Of a stretch of 7,674 nt of DNA, positions 5,827 to 7,674 are shown in pieces. The notes beneath the pieces are model-generated. The model was not told the origin of the DNA. It ran no database searches and saw nothing but the letters and a program-made list of their open reading frames with translations. Position numbers and translations under genes: made by a program. The stretch covers positions 1 through 7,674 of the forward strand of contig CAKSGP010000059.1 in the NCBI GenBank assembly GCA_934454745.1, read 5' to 3'. The DNA is from an uncultured Clostridia bacterium. Lineage in GTDB: Bacteria; Bacillota; Clostridia; UBA1381. The stretch's first letter is position 1. Every line of letters begins with the position of its first letter.

Positions 5827-6857
5827 GCGAAATCAATGCAGTTTCAGGCTTTGAAGGCGAGGCAAGAGCATATCTTATTCCTATTCTCAGGGGAAAAAAG
5901 TGCGACACCATAGAGGTTGACTCTATGGGTAACATTGTGGCTTTCAAAAAGGGCGAAAGCGATAAATATAAAATTCTCCTGGGAACAAATATTGATGAGA
6001 TTGGATTTATTGTAAGCGATATTACAGACAGCGGATTTATAAAATTCAAGGCTGTCGGTACAATCGATCCTAGAACTCTTGTTTCAAAGCGGGTTATGAT
6101 CGGTAAAAACCGTGTATCCGGAGTAATCGGTATGAAAGCAATACATCTTCAGAAAAAAGAGGAGCGTGAGGCGGCAGTCGAGGTTAAGGCACTGTATATT
6201 GATATAGGTGCAAAGGATAAGGACGATGCAAAAACACGTGTTGCACTTGGCGATACTATTACATTTGACACAAAGTTCACAGATAGAGGCGACTTAGTTA
6301 AGGGCAAGGCACTTGACAGATTTGGAGTAATCCCCGTGCTTACTGCTATGGATATAACACCGAAGTTTGATACCTATTATGTATTTTCCGCACAACGTGA
6401 GATACCTTGTTCCGTTATGGGACGGGGAATGAGAATTGCATCTTTTAGGATAGAGCCTGATATAGCACTTATAGTAAACACCGTAAATTCAGATGATTTT
6501 CCCGACGTAAAATCGGCTTCGGCACGGCTTGGGGACGGGGCGATTATTGAGTATATGGATAGGACCTCAATAGCAGATACTGCAATGATAAATGTGATTT
6601 CAGATATGGCAAAAAGGAAAGGAATAACAATACAGAAAAAGACATCAGCTCGCGGCGATTCAATTGCCGGGGCGGTTATGACTGCAGGTAAAGGAGCCGT
6701 TTGTGCATCAATCGGTATCCCTTGCAGATACTCCCATACACCTGTATCTTATATTAATAAAAACGATATAGAAGCAGTGTGTGACGTCTTCAAATTATTT
6801 ATAAAAGAAAGTGATGTGATTTTAGATGGAATTATTAAAGAAGTTGACAGAGCTTGA
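5802..6857 (+). CDS. M42-family paralog, second of three, probably catalytically inactive
   Basis: The 351-residue protein aligns with M42 peptidases over its whole length and is clearly related to the third gene (shared IDIGAKDK, KALD and GDT segments; YMDRTSIAD and CRYSHTPVS are also family-like). Key positions are changed. The HxD motif reads N63-I-D65. The KALDDR segment reads KALDRFG (169-175), with one Asp of the pair missing. QEE reads Q198-R199-E200, so the catalytic Glu is Arg, and about four extra residues follow. The Asp/Glu metal ligand is N226. The GxDAG loop reads RGDSIAG (284-290). D65, D172, E200 and H312 remain. The frame is intact and the gene sits between two active-looking paralogs, overlapping each (25 and 32 bases). 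I infer a non-catalytic subunit, perhaps structural or regulatory in an M42 shell, but altered metal binding or a different activity cannot be excluded. Confidence 0.88.
   Translation: MAFSMERLSEINAVSGFEGEARAYLIPILRGKKCDTIEVDSMGNIVAFKKGESDKYKILLGTNIDEIGFIVSDITDSGFIKFKAVGTIDPRTLVSKRVMIGKNRVSGVIGMKAIHLQKKEEREAAVEVKALYIDIGAKDKDDAKTRVALGDTITFDTKFTDRGDLVKGKALDRFGVIPVLTAMDITPKFDTYYVFSAQREIPCSVMGRGMRIASFRIEPDIALIVNTVNSDDFPDVKSASARLGDGAIIEYMDRTSIADTAMINVISDMAKRKGITIQKKTSARGDSIAGAVMTAGKGAVCASIGIPCRYSHTPVSYINKNDIEAVCDVFKLFIKESDVILDGIIKEVDRA
6807..6816 (+). promoter_or_regulatory. Weak ribosome binding site of the third M42 gene
   Basis: GAAAGTGATG (6807-6816) resembles the extended anti-16S target GGAGGTGATC with a few mismatches and ends 9 bases before the ATG at 6826. 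A TAG in the same frame lies directly before that ATG (6823-6825), so 6826 is the earliest possible start. Initiation may depend partly on ribosomes translating the overlapping upstream gene. Confidence 0.5.
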
Positions 6858-7674
6858 TGCACCATCAGGCAGAGAAGGAGCGCTATATTCGATTATAGCA
6901 GATGAAGCACAAAGGCTTGGATTTACAGTATCAAAGGATGCCTTAGGTTCAGTTATTGCACATAAACAAGGCACAGGAAAAAAATTGATGCTTGCATCAC
7001 ATACCGATGAAATCGGAGTTATTGTTACCTATATAGATGATAATGGATTTATTCGGTTCGGTGCAATAGGTGGACTTTGTAAAAAGGAGCTCCATAAACG
7101 CCGTGTACGTTTTGCAAACGGCATTGTAGGAGTTATTTGTGCAGATGAGGAATCCTCTGACAATAAGCCTGATATTAACAAAATGTTTATTGATATAGGT
7201 GCAAAGGACAAAAAAGAGGCAGAGGAATATGTGTCTGTAGGCGATACAGCTGTGTTTGACGGAGCCTTCAGAACTGTTGGCGATACGGTAATCTCAAAGG
7301 CACTTGATGACCGTGTAGGCTGTTATATTCTGTTAAAAACAATGGCAAATCTTAAAGAAAGTAAGAACGATTTGTATTTTGTATTCACCGCTCAGGAGGA
7401 GCTGGGCATGCGAGGTGCCAAGACATCTGCGTACTCCGTAATGCCTGATTATGCAATTGCAGTTGACGTTACCTATGCCGGGGATATTCCTAACGTACCA
7501 AGATCCGATGTAAAGCTTGGGAGCGGTGCGGCAATAAAGATTATGGACGGGTATGTTATTTGCGATATGGAAATAGTTAAAATACTCCGTGAGCTTGCGG
7601 ATAAGAAAAATATACCCTACACCTACGACATTATGGCAGCCGGCGGTACAGATGCCGGACCAATAGCACTTACG
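6826..7674 (+). CDS. M42-family metallo-aminopeptidase, third of three (3' end outside window)
   Basis: An open frame of 283 codons runs off the window end without a stop; about 50-60 residues should be missing. The N-terminus MELLKKLTELDAPSGREG is typical of the family. Active-site elements in view are intact: H59-x-D61 (SHTDEIG), D161-D162-R163 (KALDDRVG), E191-E192 (AQEELGMRGAKT), D214 (AVDVTYAGD) and GGTDAG (273-278). The last metal ligand, a His near the C-terminus, lies beyond the window. Role: a cytoplasmic dinuclear metal aminopeptidase of the TET-forming type, specificity unknown. The protein is closer to the second M42 product than to the first, suggesting tandem duplication. It overlaps that gene by 32 bases and is likely co-expressed with it. 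Confidence 0.92.
   Translation, partial: MELLKKLTELDAPSGREGALYSIIADEAQRLGFTVSKDALGSVIAHKQGTGKKLMLASHTDEIGVIVTYIDDNGFIRFGAIGGLCKKELHKRRVRFANGIVGVICADEESSDNKPDINKMFIDIGAKDKKEAEEYVSVGDTAVFDGAFRTVGDTVISKALDDRVGCYILLKTMANLKESKNDLYFVFTAQEELGMRGAKTSAYSVMPDYAIAVDVTYAGDIPNVPRSDVKLGSGAAIKIMDGYVICDMEIVKILRELADKKNIPYTYDIMAAGGTDAGPIALT

Noticed and set aside
6651..6662. RGDS tetrapeptide in the second M42 protein (residues 284-287), reminiscent of an integrin-binding motif
   Set aside because: The protein has no signal peptide and belongs to a cytoplasmic family. The motif replaces the GxDAG loop and is most simply a degenerate active site.
5802..6857. Sequencing error or frameshift as the cause of the missing active-site residues in the second M42 gene
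   Set aside because: The frame is continuous and alignable over the full length, and the changes are scattered in-frame substitutions and small indels. A single error could not produce them.

Overview
The window looks like chromosomal housekeeping DNA from a low-GC, probably anaerobic Firmicute of the class Clostridia. The evidence is the AT-rich composition (roughly 40% GC by eye), strong AGGAGG-type ribosome binding sites, a textbook SigA promoter, and clostridial-type variants of RecR, NadA, MnmA, TcdA and MurD. All genes are on the plus strand. Coding density is very high: no gene-free stretch exceeds about 130 bases, and four of the seven gene junctions overlap. I see no mobile element, CRISPR array, tRNA or rRNA.

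Layout. Block 1 (about 1-3286) is recR (recombinational repair), nadA (quinolinate synthase, NAD biosynthesis), mnmA (tRNA U34 2-thiolation) and tcdA (tRNA ct6A37 dehydratase). nadA/mnmA overlap by 8 bases and mnmA/tcdA by 19. Block 1 ends at a plausible intrinsic terminator (3286-3320). Block 2 starts from a near-consensus SigA promoter (TTTACA, 17-base spacer, TATAAT, 3355-3383). It holds murD and then three tandem M42-family metallo-aminopeptidase genes; the last is cut by the window edge. The M42 genes overlap by 25 and 32 bases.

How the genes work together. mnmA and tcdA both modify the tRNA anticodon loop (positions 34 and 37) and can meet on the same tRNA, for example tRNA-Lys(UUU). 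NadA carries a 4Fe-4S cluster and MnmA needs persulfide sulfur, so both draw on a cysteine desulfurase that is not in the window. MurD makes the peptidoglycan precursor UDP-MurNAc-L-Ala-D-Glu; the M42 enzymes are expected to be large cytoplasmic aminopeptidase assemblies.

The most notable observation is the middle M42 protein (5802-6857). It is full length and clearly homologous to its neighbours but has lost several metal-binding and catalytic residues: the HxD His is Asn, the catalytic Glu of QEE is Arg, the Asp/Glu ligand is Asn, and one Asp of the DD pair is gone. The flanking paralogs keep their motifs. It is probably a pseudoenzyme, possibly a structural or regulatory subunit of a mixed M42 complex. 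This is inferred from sequence alone.
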